Shown here: in pieces, positions 51,379 to 60,465 of the stretch
Position numbering within the stretch: the stretch's first letter is position 1
Layout: each line of letters begins with the position of its first letter
Position numbers and translations under genes: made by a program
Notes under the pieces: model-generated
Database searches by the model: none
Seen by the model: the letters and a program-made list of their open reading frames with translations, nothing else
What the model was told of the DNA's origin: nothing
Assembly (NCBI GenBank): GCA_964643355.1
Contig: CAZXPW010000014.1
Span: 1 to 64,000, forward strand
Reading direction: 5' to 3'
DNA: 64,000 nt
DNA from: FEN-1350 sp964643355
Lineage (GTDB): Bacteria; Planctomycetota; Phycisphaerae; Sedimentisphaerales; Anaerohalosphaeraceae

Positions 51379-52056
51379 TTATTCCTGCGGGAGCCGGGCG
51401 ATATCGTTGTCGGCGCCGGCAATCATCAGGACATCGGAAGAATAGATGACCGTATCCGGCGTGGGGACGGTGATGGCGTCGTGGGTTTCGGCGCCGGCGG
51501 ACTGGGCCCGCTGGATGGCAACGAGGTTGACATTGTATTTTTGACGGAGCTGAAGCTCCATGACGGTGCGGCCGTCAAAACTGGCGGGGGCATTGACACT
51601 GGCCAAGCTGTAACCGGGGGCGAAGGCGATTTTGTCGGAGATGTGGGGAGCGATGAGTTTGTAGGACCAGCGCTGAGCGGTTTCATTTTCGGGGTAGATG
51701 ACTTCGGTGGCGCCGACGGCGGTCAGGACGCGGCCGGCGGTGACGGAGGCGGCGCGAGCGTAAATTTTGGGCACGCCGAGTTCTTTGAGATTGACGATGG
51801 TCATTACGGCGGATTCGAAGGCACTGCCGCCCTGGGCCATGCCGACGACGGCGGCATCGACTTTGTCCACGCCCTGCGAACGCAAGGCGTCGATTTCGGT
51901 GCTGTCCATGCGTACGGCGTGGGCGACCATGTCGCGGATGTCCTCGACGGATTCGCGGTCGCGGTCGATGGCGATCACTTCGGCTCCGCTCATCGACAGG
52001 GCCATGGCCAGCTTGGTTCCGAATCGTCCCAATCCGATGACGGCGATGCGCTTCAT
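51379..52056 (-). CDS. ktrA: potassium uptake regulatory subunit, RCK (KtrA/TrkA-N)
   Basis: 225 residues. N-terminal RCK nucleotide-binding domain with RIAVIGLGRFGTKLA (GxGxxG), AIDRDRESVEDI (acidic residue for the ribose) and HAVRMDSTEIDAL; C-terminal TrkA-C domain (NVNLVAIQRA, DVLMIAGADNDI). It assembles as a ring on the cytosolic side of KtrB and gates it in response to ATP/ADP. Encoded 25 nt after ktrB on the same transcript. Confidence 0.92.
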   Translation of the reverse strand: MKRIAVIGLGRFGTKLAMALSMSGAEVIAIDRDRESVEDIRDMVAHAVRMDSTEIDALRSQGVDKVDAAVVGMAQGGSAFESAVMTIVNLKELGVPKIYARAASVTAGRVLTAVGATEVIYPENETAQRWSYKLIAPHISDKIAFAPGYSLASVNAPASFDGRTVMELQLRQKYNVNLVAIQRAQSAGAETHDAITVPTPDTVIYSSDVLMIAGADNDIARLPQE

Positions 52057-52081
52057 GGTTCTATGTCCTTCCCGTACATGA

Positions 52082-53866
52082 TTACCCTACAATAAGCGGT
52101 TCCGATGGATATTCGTATTTGGCGATTTTCTGGTTGAAGGTCATGGCGGCCAGCAGCGACAACGGGCCCAGTCGGCCGATCAGCATGGTTACGATCAAAA
52201 GGATTTTCCCGGGATCGGAGAGTTTTGGGGTGATACCGGCGCTGAGGCCGACGGTTCCGATCGCGGAGACGACCTCGAAATTCAGGTCGAACAGATCCAA
52301 CCCTCTGCTTCGTTCGGTGATCGACAGGGCAAAAATGACCAGAAAAATGACGGATACATACAAGAGGACCACGGTGACGGCCTTGCCGACGACGACGGGC
52401 CGGATCGCGCGGCGGAAGGCCTGGACCTGGGGATAGCGACGGAAAGCCGAATAGACCACCAGAGTCAGCACGGCCAGAGTAACGGTCTTGATGCCGCCGG
52501 CGGCCGAGCCGGGCGAACCGCCGACGAACATCAACAGTATCATCAGCAATTTGCTGGCATCGGACAGAGAAGAGATATCGACGGTATTGAAACCGGCCGT
52601 CCGGGTTGTGACCGACTGGAAGAAGGCATTCTTGACGGAGTAATCGGCGGATGAATTCGGAGAGCAATACTCAAAAAGCATCAAAGCTGCCATGCCCACG
52701 AGGATCAAGACACCGCTGGTGAACAGCACCAGCTTGGTCTGAAGCTGGAGACGCGACGGGTGGGCGACTTCGAGCAGATTCACCGAACAATTCCGGCGGC
52801 GGATCCACGAACACAGGCGGACCCACGCGACCTGGGCGAGGTTTTCCAGCACATTAAAACCCAGACCGCCGAGAATAATCAGGGGCGCAATGACGGCATA
52901 GACCTGCCAGCAATGAGTGTAATCCATCAAGCTGCGGCTGGACAGGGAAAAGCCCGCGTTACAAAAAGCGCTGATCGAATGGAACAAACTGGCGAACCAG
53001 ATATTCTGCTCGCCGGCTTTTTCGGCGGGAATCGCATCCCACATGGGCAAGAGCATTGCGGCCCCGATCAGCTCAATGATCAGGGTCGTCAGAAAAATGA
53101 AGCCGATGCTGCGACCGATCCGGCCGACGGTCTGCGCACTGAGAAGGTCCTGCATGGCGACGGATTCTCGAACGCTGAGAGCCTGCCGCAGCAGCAGGGC
53201 CATAACGACGCCGAAGATGACGATACCCAGCCCTCCGAGCTGGATCAGGGTCATGATGACCGTCTGCCCCATGAGGGTAAAGTCCGTTCCGGTCTCTTTG
53301 ACGATCAGGCCGGTGACGCAGGTGGCGCTGGTGGCGGTGAAAAGGGCGTCAACGAAACTGAGCGTCTCACAGGTATGGGCCTTGGGCAGCATCAACAGGC
53401 CGGCTCCGGACAGGATCAGGATCACGAACATACCAATCAGGACCCGCATCGGATTGTGGCCGGTGGCGGCCAGACCCACGAGGTTGCGGCAAAGTTTATC
53501 GACGACCTGATAGACCAGATACACGCCAAGCGAAGTAATGATCAGGCCGGGGGGATTGTCCGAGTGAAAGAGTTGGTTGGCCCCGAAGACGACGACCAGC
53601 AACACCAGCAACAAGGGTATTTCGATCCAGTAAATTTTAAAAAAATCCCGTTTGGAGGCGGCATTGACGAACCGGACGGCCTTTTCAAAAAGGAAGATCC
53701 AAAAGGCCACGATTTGAATAATGTGAAGTTGACGGGAGGTTGTCCATGCGGGAATATCCGTCAAACCATACAGAAAAATAAAAGTACTGATCACCACCAC
53801 GCCGGTGAATACATTGACGGCGATAATAAACCGCTCCAACGAGTTGTTTTTGTATGCAATCTTCAC
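52082..53866 (-). CDS. ktrB: potassium transporter subunit KtrB/TrkH with N-terminal extension
   Basis: 594 residues against about 450 for standard KtrB. Four selectivity-filter segments are visible: TSATCVTGLIV, SAFCNAGFSL, TRTAGFNTVDI and SAIGTVGLSAG, each in a membrane-pore-membrane repeat. The first 150 residues add about four helices; the stretch FWIFLFEKAVRFV, then DFFKIYWIEIPLLLVLLV resembles S2-S3 of voltage-sensor domains, but no S4-like arginine array is present. It imports K+ (probably with Na+) with KtrA. Confidence 0.9.
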   Translation of the reverse strand: MKIAYKNNSLERFIIAVNVFTGVVVISTFIFLYGLTDIPAWTTSRQLHIIQIVAFWIFLFEKAVRFVNAASKRDFFKIYWIEIPLLLVLLVVVFGANQLFHSDNPPGLIITSLGVYLVYQVVDKLCRNLVGLAATGHNPMRVLIGMFVILILSGAGLLMLPKAHTCETLSFVDALFTATSATCVTGLIVKETGTDFTLMGQTVIMTLIQLGGLGIVIFGVVMALLLRQALSVRESVAMQDLLSAQTVGRIGRSIGFIFLTTLIIELIGAAMLLPMWDAIPAEKAGEQNIWFASLFHSISAFCNAGFSLSSRSLMDYTHCWQVYAVIAPLIILGGLGFNVLENLAQVAWVRLCSWIRRRNCSVNLLEVAHPSRLQLQTKLVLFTSGVLILVGMAALMLFEYCSPNSSADYSVKNAFFQSVTTRTAGFNTVDISSLSDASKLLMILLMFVGGSPGSAAGGIKTVTLAVLTLVVYSAFRRYPQVQAFRRAIRPVVVGKAVTVVLLYVSVIFLVIFALSITERSRGLDLFDLNFEVVSAIGTVGLSAGITPKLSDPGKILLIVTMLIGRLGPLSLLAAMTFNQKIAKYEYPSEPLIVG

Positions 53867-53934
53867 GGATACAGGATCTGGCCGGGGGCCATTGGTTAAT
53901 CGTTATACCCGAACGGGAAAGAAGTTACAAGCGG

Positions 53935-55992
53935 TTACCCGACATCAACCAGGCCAAGGCGATCCCCGAATTTCCCCAAAAGGGCCGATCGGAGGGTCAA
54001 ATGCTCCGGGGCTGAGAGGGCGGGATCCCGTTCAATAAGTTCAAAGGCGTTCTTGCGGGCGAGCATGAGCAAATCGAAGTCGTCAACAATGTTGGCCAGT
54101 CTCAGGTCGGGCAGGCCATGTTGTCGGGTACTGAACAGTTCCCCGGGGCCGCGAAGACGCAAGTCATGTTCGGCGATCTCGAAACCATCGGTACTTCGCG
54201 TCATGATATCCAGACGGCTCAGAGCGGTCGGATCTTCGGTCTGGGCAAAGAGCAGGCAATAGGACTGGTTGGCCCCCCTGCCAATTCGGCCCCGAAGCTG
54301 GTGCAGCTGGGCCAGTCCGAATCGATCGGCGTTTTCAATGACCATAATGGTGGCGTTGGGAATATCGAGGCCGACTTCGATCAGGACGGTCGAGACCAGG
54401 ACATCGATCTTTCCGGAGCGGAAACGATCCGTGATCCGTTGTTTTTCGGCGGATCTCATCCTGCCGTGAAGCAGTTCGACGCGATAATCGCGGAAGGTGT
54501 CGCGGCGAAGGGATTCGAATTCCCGCGTGGCGGTTTTGATCAGGGCGTCTTCTTCGGCGTCGATGCGGGGATAGACAAAGTAGGCCTGGCGACCGGCGCG
54601 GAGGCGCTGGCGGATAAAGTCCCAGGCGGCGCCGCGTTTGTGGGGCTGGACCCATCGGGTGATGATCTTTCCGCGGCCGGGCGGGGCGTTTCGGATGAAG
54701 GAGACATCCAGATCGCCAAAGGCCGTCATGGCCAGTGTCCGCGGGATCGGCGTGGCAGTCATAACCAGGCAGTGGGGCGAAAACAATTTGCGAAGCCGGC
54801 CGCGCTGGCGGACGCCGAATTTGTGCTGTTCGTCGATGATCACCAGACCCAGTTCGCGGAAGGAGATATCTTCCTGGAGGAGGGCCACAGTCCCGACGAC
54901 GATATCCACGGCGCCGTCGGAGATGCGGCCGAGCAGATCGGCCCGCTTTTTGCCGGTGATGCCGCCTGTGATCAGCAATCGGCGAACGCGACTGCCGTGA
55001 AGATATCGTTCGATGCTCTGGAAGTGCTGGCTGGCCAGGATTTCGGTCGGGGCCATGATGGCCACCTGCGTTTTGTTGGCCACGGCCAGCAGGGCGGCAT
55101 AGAGGGCAACGACGGTTTTGCCGGAGCCGACATCGCCCTGCAGGAGCCGGTTCATGGGGCGTGGCTGAGCCATGTCGGCGACAACCTCCTCGATGACCGC
55201 ATCCTGATCGGCGGTGAGCAGGAACGGGAAGCGGCGGCGGATGCGGGTATTCATTTCATCGGAGCGGACCATCGGCCGGGCGGCGAGATCATGTTGGACA
55301 TGACGGCGCTTGACGGCCAGGCCGAGCTGCATGAGGAACAACTCGTCGAATTTCAGACGGCGACGGGCTCCGTTAAGATGCGACTCGTCAAGGGGGTCGT
55401 GAATCTGGCGATAGGCCTCGGCTCGGCCGATCAACTCGTTTTTCCGGAGGAACTCGGGCGGGTACCATTCCGCGATCATCTCAGAACTGTGAGCCACGAG
55501 CGGGCGAAGGATGCGGCGGATCTGGGGGCTGGAGATCTTGGCCGAGGCCGGATAAACGGCCCCGCCGAAGTCTTCGGGGTGGAACTCCTCGTTATCGCGG
55601 ATGACGGTGAACCGCGGATTGGTGAATTGTTTGGCGTATTTATAGAGCGTGACTTTGCCGGAAACGACCAGTCGCAAGCCGGGTTCGAGCTGGTTGCGAA
55701 GGTAGCCGCCGTTGAACCAGATCACGCGACAAACGCCCGTATCGTCGGCGAGGGTGACCTCGAAAAGCTGCTTGCGGCGTGGGAGAAATTCCGTGGCGAT
55801 GATCACACCCATCGCAGTGACGGATTCATCGGGACGAAGCCGGCCGATTTTGATGGGGGCCGGGAGAAACTGCCAATCGCGAGGGAAATAATCCAGAAGA
55901 TCCCGCAGCGTATGCACGCCCAGTTCGGCCAGGGCCTCGGCCCGGCCGGGTCCGACGCCTTTGAGATACTGCACGGCCATCGAAAGGTCCAT
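53935..55992 (-). CDS. recG: ATP-dependent DNA helicase RecG
   Basis: 685 residues from ATG 55992 (GGGAG 7 nt upstream), the normal RecG length; the longer frame upstream overlaps pcm. N-terminal wedge/OB domain with LKGVGPGRAEALAELGV and LDYFPRDW. Helicase motifs: LLQGDVGSGKTVVALYA (Walker A), IIDEQHKFGVRQR (DEQH, motif II), VMTATPIPRTLAM (motif III), VLVSTVLIEVGLDIPNA and QLHQLRGRIGRG (motifs V-VI). Remodels stalled replication forks and Holliday junctions. It lies 4 nt after pcm, with which it is co-transcribed. Confidence 0.95.
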   Translation of the reverse strand: MDLSMAVQYLKGVGPGRAEALAELGVHTLRDLLDYFPRDWQFLPAPIKIGRLRPDESVTAMGVIIATEFLPRRKQLFEVTLADDTGVCRVIWFNGGYLRNQLEPGLRLVVSGKVTLYKYAKQFTNPRFTVIRDNEEFHPEDFGGAVYPASAKISSPQIRRILRPLVAHSSEMIAEWYPPEFLRKNELIGRAEAYRQIHDPLDESHLNGARRRLKFDELFLMQLGLAVKRRHVQHDLAARPMVRSDEMNTRIRRRFPFLLTADQDAVIEEVVADMAQPRPMNRLLQGDVGSGKTVVALYAALLAVANKTQVAIMAPTEILASQHFQSIERYLHGSRVRRLLITGGITGKKRADLLGRISDGAVDIVVGTVALLQEDISFRELGLVIIDEQHKFGVRQRGRLRKLFSPHCLVMTATPIPRTLAMTAFGDLDVSFIRNAPPGRGKIITRWVQPHKRGAAWDFIRQRLRAGRQAYFVYPRIDAEEDALIKTATREFESLRRDTFRDYRVELLHGRMRSAEKQRITDRFRSGKIDVLVSTVLIEVGLDIPNATIMVIENADRFGLAQLHQLRGRIGRGANQSYCLLFAQTEDPTALSRLDIMTRSTDGFEIAEHDLRLRGPGELFSTRQHGLPDLRLANIVDDFDLLMLARKNAFELIERDPALSAPEHLTLRSALLGKFGDRLGLVDVG

Positions 55993-55996
55993 GAGA

Positions 55997-56659
55997 CTAC
56001 TCCCGGAATCCGTGTTCGCCGATGAGCGGAACGAACCGGCAGCCGCAGACGACCCGGCCGACGAGTTCGTCTCCGCGCTTGTTATAGACAACCAAGTCCT
56101 GAACCGCGCTGCCGCCGACGGGGGCGACCAAAACGCCTCCGGACTTGAGCTGGGCAGCGAGGGGAGGCGGAATTGACGGCACGGCGGCGGTCAGGAGAAT
56201 GCGGTCAAATTGTCGCTTCTCCGGCCAGCCGCGGGAGCCGTCGCCGATGGCAAACTCGACATTCGAAACGCCGAATTTTTCTAAAGCCGTCTGGGCCTGT
56301 TCGGACAGTTCATGGTGGCGTTCGACGGTAAAAACTCGGCGAGCCAGTTCGGCCAGGATGGCCGTTTGGTAACCGCTGCCGGTGCCGATCTCGAGGACCT
56401 CGCAATCGCCAGCCAGGCGGAGACACTGAGTCATCAAAGCGACGATATACGGCTGGCTGATGGTCTGGCCCAGGCCGATCGGCAGCGGATGGTCGGCATA
56501 GGCCTGTGAGCGATAGGCCTGCGACAGGAAGTCCTCGCGGGGGACCCGACCCATAATCCGCAATACGGCCGGATCACGGATATCGCGGCCCTCGAGATGA
56601 CGCCGCACCATCTCAACCCGCTGGAGTGCGAACTGATCTCTTTCATCAAAACTGACCAT
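55997..56659 (-). CDS. pcm: protein-L-isoaspartate O-methyltransferase
   Basis: 220 residues from ATG 56659; earlier in-frame starts run into the divergent lipoprotein gene. AdoMet motif I is CEVLEIGTGSGYQTAILAEL; the PCMT signature is visible in PLPIGLGQTISQPYIVALM and in FDRILLTAAVPSIPPPL. It repairs isoaspartyl residues in damaged proteins. The family length (about 205-220) fits. First gene of a pair with recG. Confidence 0.93.
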   Translation of the reverse strand: MVSFDERDQFALQRVEMVRRHLEGRDIRDPAVLRIMGRVPREDFLSQAYRSQAYADHPLPIGLGQTISQPYIVALMTQCLRLAGDCEVLEIGTGSGYQTAILAELARRVFTVERHHELSEQAQTALEKFGVSNVEFAIGDGSRGWPEKRQFDRILLTAAVPSIPPPLAAQLKSGGVLVAPVGGSAVQDLVVYNKRGDELVGRVVCGCRFVPLIGEHGFRE

Positions 56660-56735
56660 CGGTATAATGATTTCCTGTCGTAACGGTTTCTTTTGTCGGG
56701 TCTCAATTATAGCAAGTTGTGGAAAGGAGTCGCGT

Positions 56736-57734
56736 ATGAAAACGAAATGGTGGATTGGACTTGTTGCGGCAGTCCTTATTGCAGGGTGTGTTCCGTCGAT
56801 CCATCCGTGGTTCAAAGACGAGGATGTGGTTTTCGAGGAAAAGCTGCTGGGCGTGTGGGAACAGGAAAACGAGAACAACATCTGGGTCTTTGAAAAAGGC
56901 GACGGCGAAAAAAAGGAATATCGTTTGACAATCCTATCGAAGGAGAAAATTCCATCTGTTTTTCAAGCCACTCTATTCAAACTTGACGGTAAGTTCTATC
57001 TTGACTCGTTCCCCGGCTCCGAATCCCTCCGGAATACAAACGAATTCTTTCAAACAAATATCATCGGCGTTCATCAGTTGTATCGGCTTGACTCGATTGA
57101 GCCGACGATGCAATTCCGTATATTGAACCCGGACACGATCGGAAAGATGCTCAAGGAAAAGCCGGATCTGATCGCCCATGAGTCACCCAGGGACGATGAA
57201 GCCGTTCTGCTGACCGCCGCAACCGAAAAGCTCCAGAAGTTTATTTCCGATCACGCCGACGAAGAAAAATTTCTCAGCGAGACCAATACCCTCAAACGAC
57301 GAACTCCGTTATTTACCGAGAAGGACTTCGGGTTCGAATCCAAGCTGGTCGGGCGGTGGATCGATGCCGACGGAACGATCTGCATCATCGAGGGGGTAAA
57401 TAACCAGTCCTATCGGGCCATCGCAATTCGTTCCAATGCGGAAAAAACAGAAATCACGAACTATGGCGCAGCAGTGGTAACGATCAACAGCCGTCGATTC
57501 GTCGCGGTATACGAGGGCATTCAAGCCGTTAAGGTTTCCAGCGGGACCGATGCCGACCGAACACCCGACCTGCTGCTCTGGATCGAGCAGATGGACCCGG
57601 TCCCGCAGTATCGGGTGATCGAGTATGCCCAAGCGGCCGAGATTCTGAAAATGAATGATGAACAGTTCAAGTCGGCCGTGGAAAAACTGTACAAGGTTCG
57701 CTGGATACCCTTGGTTCCGGCCGAAAAGAGATAA
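56736..57734 (+). CDS. lipoprotein of unknown function with an internally duplicated domain
   Basis: 332 residues from ATG 56736 (AAAGGAG upstream). Lipobox VLIAGC with Cys18. Two similar halves follow: WFKDEDVVFEEKLLGVWEQE near the start and LFTEKDFGFESKLVGRWIDA near residue 190, each continuing into a strand-rich domain with a YRL/YRAIAI segment and ending in a QFRIL/QYRVI strand and a helix. This suggests two copies of one small beta domain. Its stop shares a base with the ATG of bioA, so the two are translationally coupled despite no evident link to biotin. Confidence 0.75.
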   Translation: MKTKWWIGLVAAVLIAGCVPSIHPWFKDEDVVFEEKLLGVWEQENENNIWVFEKGDGEKKEYRLTILSKEKIPSVFQATLFKLDGKFYLDSFPGSESLRNTNEFFQTNIIGVHQLYRLDSIEPTMQFRILNPDTIGKMLKEKPDLIAHESPRDDEAVLLTAATEKLQKFISDHADEEKFLSETNTLKRRTPLFTEKDFGFESKLVGRWIDADGTICIIEGVNNQSYRAIAIRSNAEKTEITNYGAAVVTINSRRFVAVYEGIQAVKVSSGTDADRTPDLLLWIEQMDPVPQYRVIEYAQAAEILKMNDEQFKSAVEKLYKVRWIPLVPAEKR

Positions 57735-59098
57735 TGAACGATAATACTCGACGACTCATTAACGCCGATCGCAAACACCTCTGGCATCCGTTTACACAGA
57801 TGGCGGGCTGGGTTGCGTCCGACCCGCTGATCATCGAAGCCGGCGAGGGCTTTGAACTGATCGACACCGAAGGCCGGCGCTATATCGACGGCGTCAGCTC
57901 CCTGTGGTGCAATGTCCACGGCCACCAAGTTGCGGCCATCGACAGCGCCATCCGCCAGCAGCTTGACCGGATCGCGCACAGCACGCTGTTGGGCTTGGGC
58001 CAGACGCAGTCGATCGAACTGGCCGGGCGACTGATCCGGATCGCCCCGCCCGGCCTGTCACGGGTCTTTTACTCCGACTGCGGCGCCACGGCCGTTGAGA
58101 TCGCCGTGAAGATGGCTTATCAGTACTGGCACAACCGCGGCGACAAGCGGCGGACGAAGTTCGTCGCGCTGCGGGATTCCTACCACGGCGATACCGTCGG
58201 CTCGGTCAGCATCGGTGGCATCGAGCTGTTTCACGGGATCTTTCATTCGCTACTCTTTGAAACCTTCTTCGTTCCGACCCCGCATCCATACCGCTTCGAG
58301 GGTTCGGCCGAGCAGTGCCTGCGGTACAGCATCGATGCGTTGGAGACGATTTTGCGGGATCGGGGCGATCAGATCGCGGCGGTTGTCGTCGAGCCGCTCG
58401 TGCAGGGCGCCGCGGGGATGATTGTTCACCCGAAGGGGTTTCTTGCGGCCGCGCGAGAGCTGACAAGAAAATACGACACGCTGTTGATTGTCGATGAGGT
58501 CGCCACGGGCTTCGGACGAACCGGGACGATGTTCGCTTGTGAGCAGGAACGCGTCAGTCCGGACCTGATGTGCCTGGCCAAGGGGATCACCGGCGGTTAT
58601 CTTCCGCTGGCGGCGACCCTGGCGACCGAGCCGGTGTACGAGGCGTTTCTCGGCAGCGTTGCCGAGTGCAAGACCTTCTACCACGGCCATACCTACACCG
58701 GCAACGCCCTGGCCTGCGCGGCGGCGATCGCCTCGCTGGACCTCTTTGAGCAAAACAAACTCATCGCCGCTCTGCCGGAAAAGATCCGGATGATCTCCGA
58801 CGCTCTGCGGCCACTGGGGCAACTCGAACACATCGGCGATATTCGACAATGCGGGATGATGGTCGGTATCGAAATCGTCCGCGACAAGGGAACGAAGGAA
58901 TCCTATCCGTTCGACAAGACTCTCGGCGCCAAGGTCTGTATGGCCATGCGTCCCAAAGGCGCGATCCTGCGTCCGCTGGGTGATGTGGTCGTCCTAATGC
59001 CGGCTCCGGGGATGGACATAATTACATTACGGCGGCTTCTCGATATCGTCGTTGATACAATCCGCAATGATCTTCCGAAACTGATACGGGAGTTATGA
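57734..59098 (+). CDS. bioA: adenosylmethionine-8-amino-7-oxononanoate aminotransferase
   Basis: 454 residues. PLP-dependent class III aminotransferase of biotin synthesis that converts KAPA to DAPA with AdoMet as donor. Signatures: LWHPFTQMAGW at the N-terminus (BioA-specific), YIDGVSSLWCNVHGH, FYSDCGATAVEIAVKMA, DSYHGDTVGSVSIGG, LLIVDEVATGFGRTG and the PLP-lysine in MCLAKGITGGYLPLAAT near 283. Overlaps the upstream lipoprotein gene by one base; bioD follows after 4 nt. Confidence 0.95.
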   Translation: MNDNTRRLINADRKHLWHPFTQMAGWVASDPLIIEAGEGFELIDTEGRRYIDGVSSLWCNVHGHQVAAIDSAIRQQLDRIAHSTLLGLGQTQSIELAGRLIRIAPPGLSRVFYSDCGATAVEIAVKMAYQYWHNRGDKRRTKFVALRDSYHGDTVGSVSIGGIELFHGIFHSLLFETFFVPTPHPYRFEGSAEQCLRYSIDALETILRDRGDQIAAVVVEPLVQGAAGMIVHPKGFLAAARELTRKYDTLLIVDEVATGFGRTGTMFACEQERVSPDLMCLAKGITGGYLPLAATLATEPVYEAFLGSVAECKTFYHGHTYTGNALACAAAIASLDLFEQNKLIAALPEKIRMISDALRPLGQLEHIGDIRQCGMMVGIEIVRDKGTKESYPFDKTLGAKVCMAMRPKGAILRPLGDVVVLMPAPGMDIITLRRLLDIVVDTIRNDLPKLIREL

Positions 59099-59102
59099 GG
59101 TT

Positions 59103-59837
59103 ATGCTGTCGCTGGATCTTCCAAAGAAGAGGGGGTTGTTCATCACCGCCACGGATACCGGCGTGGGCAAGACCATGGTTGCCGGGGGAATCGCGCGGTT
59201 ACTCACGGACGAGGGGTTGCAAGTCGGCGTCTTTAAGCCGATTGCGTCGGGGTGTAATCGCGGGCCGTATGGCCTGGTCAGCGCGGATGCGGAATTTCTG
59301 GCCCTCTGTATTGACAACGCCGACCCGACGACGATCATCAATCCCGTCACCTACGAAACGCCCGCGGCGCCGATCGTTTGCGAACAGCGCGAAGATCGCC
59401 CGGTGGACTTCGAGGCCGTCGCGTCGATCTACAAATCGCTGTGCCAACGCAAGGATATCATCATCGTCGAAGGGATCGGCGGCGTGCGCGTGCCGGTCAG
59501 CGAAGGCGTCGATGTTCTGACTCTGATGCGGGAGTTTGCGTTGCCGGTGGTGGTAATCGCCAGGCCGAACCTGGGCACGATCAATCACACGCTGTTGACG
59601 GTCGATGCCATTCGCGCGGCGGGCCTGTATGTCGCGGGGATCGTGATTAACGGATTCAATACCGCCACGGCCGGAGTTGCCGAGGAAACCGTTGCCGAGG
59701 TCCTCCGCAAATGGACTCAAGCGTCCATCCTCGCCGTCGTCCCGCACGATCCCCTCTCCAGCGTCGAGCACGGCAAACTCGGCCAGGTGGTTCTCGACGC
59801 GCTGATGGATTGCGACTGGGAAACGCTGGCACAATAA
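59103..59837 (+). CDS. bioD: dethiobiotin synthetase
   Basis: 244 residues. ATP-dependent closure of DAPA to dethiobiotin. P-loop FITATDTGVGKTMVAGG, the substrate lysine in VGVFKPIASG, VEGIGGVRVPVSEG (Gly-rich switch) and IARPNLGTINHTLLT. 4 nt downstream of bioA. bioB and bioF are not in the window. Confidence 0.95.
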   Translation: MLSLDLPKKRGLFITATDTGVGKTMVAGGIARLLTDEGLQVGVFKPIASGCNRGPYGLVSADAEFLALCIDNADPTTIINPVTYETPAAPIVCEQREDRPVDFEAVASIYKSLCQRKDIIIVEGIGGVRVPVSEGVDVLTLMREFALPVVVIARPNLGTINHTLLTVDAIRAAGLYVAGIVINGFNTATAGVAEETVAEVLRKWTQASILAVVPHDPLSSVEHGKLGQVVLDALMDCDWETLAQ

Positions 59838-59865
59838 GTCAGAAACCGGACACGAAGCTCGGCAA

Positions 59866-60372
59866 TTACTGCGAGAGTTCCGAACGGACAGGAGAATTCT
59901 GATTGGGACGGCCGTTGACGCGTTCGCGGCGGTGGCGAATCCAGCGGGTAATCGGCAACAAACCCAGCAGGGTCAAAAGCATCATGCCAGTGACGATTGT
60001 CGCCAGGCCGTACAGGCCTGATCCGCAGGCCACACCGATGCTGGTAACCAGCCAGATACTGGCGGCCGTCGTGCGACCATGGACCCCGTCGCCGGACTGG
60101 ATAATCGCCCCGGCTCCCAGAAATCCGATACCCGTTACGATCCCCTGCACGACGCGGGTTGCCCCATCGGAATCCGGGGCCAATTGTCGCCCCACGATCG
60201 TCAGCAGCGTCGCCCCCATACAAATGAGGATGTTGGTCCGCAGGCCGGCCGGCTTTCCGTTCCACTCCCGCTCAAAACCGATGATCCCGCCGAGCAAGAC
60301 CGCGAAGGCCAGCGATAACAATTCCTCGCCGGTTACTCCGGGAATATTCAAAATGGTCGCTATTATTTGCAT
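59866..60372 (-). CDS. MgtC/SapB-family membrane protein
   Basis: 168 residues, four to five helices in the N-terminal part. Family signatures AVLLGGIIGFEREWNGKPAGL, RTNILICMGATLL, GIGFLGAGAIIQSGDGVHG and TTAASIWLVTSIGVACG. MgtC-like proteins modulate ATP synthase or magnesium homeostasis. The C-terminus is short and basic, without the ACT-like domain of pathogen MgtC. The pfkB-type kinase gene is 93 nt upstream on the same strand. Confidence 0.9.
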   Translation of the reverse strand: MQIIATILNIPGVTGEELLSLAFAVLLGGIIGFEREWNGKPAGLRTNILICMGATLLTIVGRQLAPDSDGATRVVQGIVTGIGFLGAGAIIQSGDGVHGRTTAASIWLVTSIGVACGSGLYGLATIVTGMMLLTLLGLLPITRWIRHRRERVNGRPNQNSPVRSELSQ

Positions 60373-60465
60373 CTTTTGGTTTTATCGGACCTGTGCCATT
60401 CCGGCGGTTCATTCATTCACGATGCCATGCTCTATTCTATCGGCAATTTTCGATCCGACTTTGAC

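Noticed and set aside
54118..56025. 635-codon open frame on the plus strand
   Set aside because: It is the antisense shadow of recG, which carries all helicase motifs on the minus strand.
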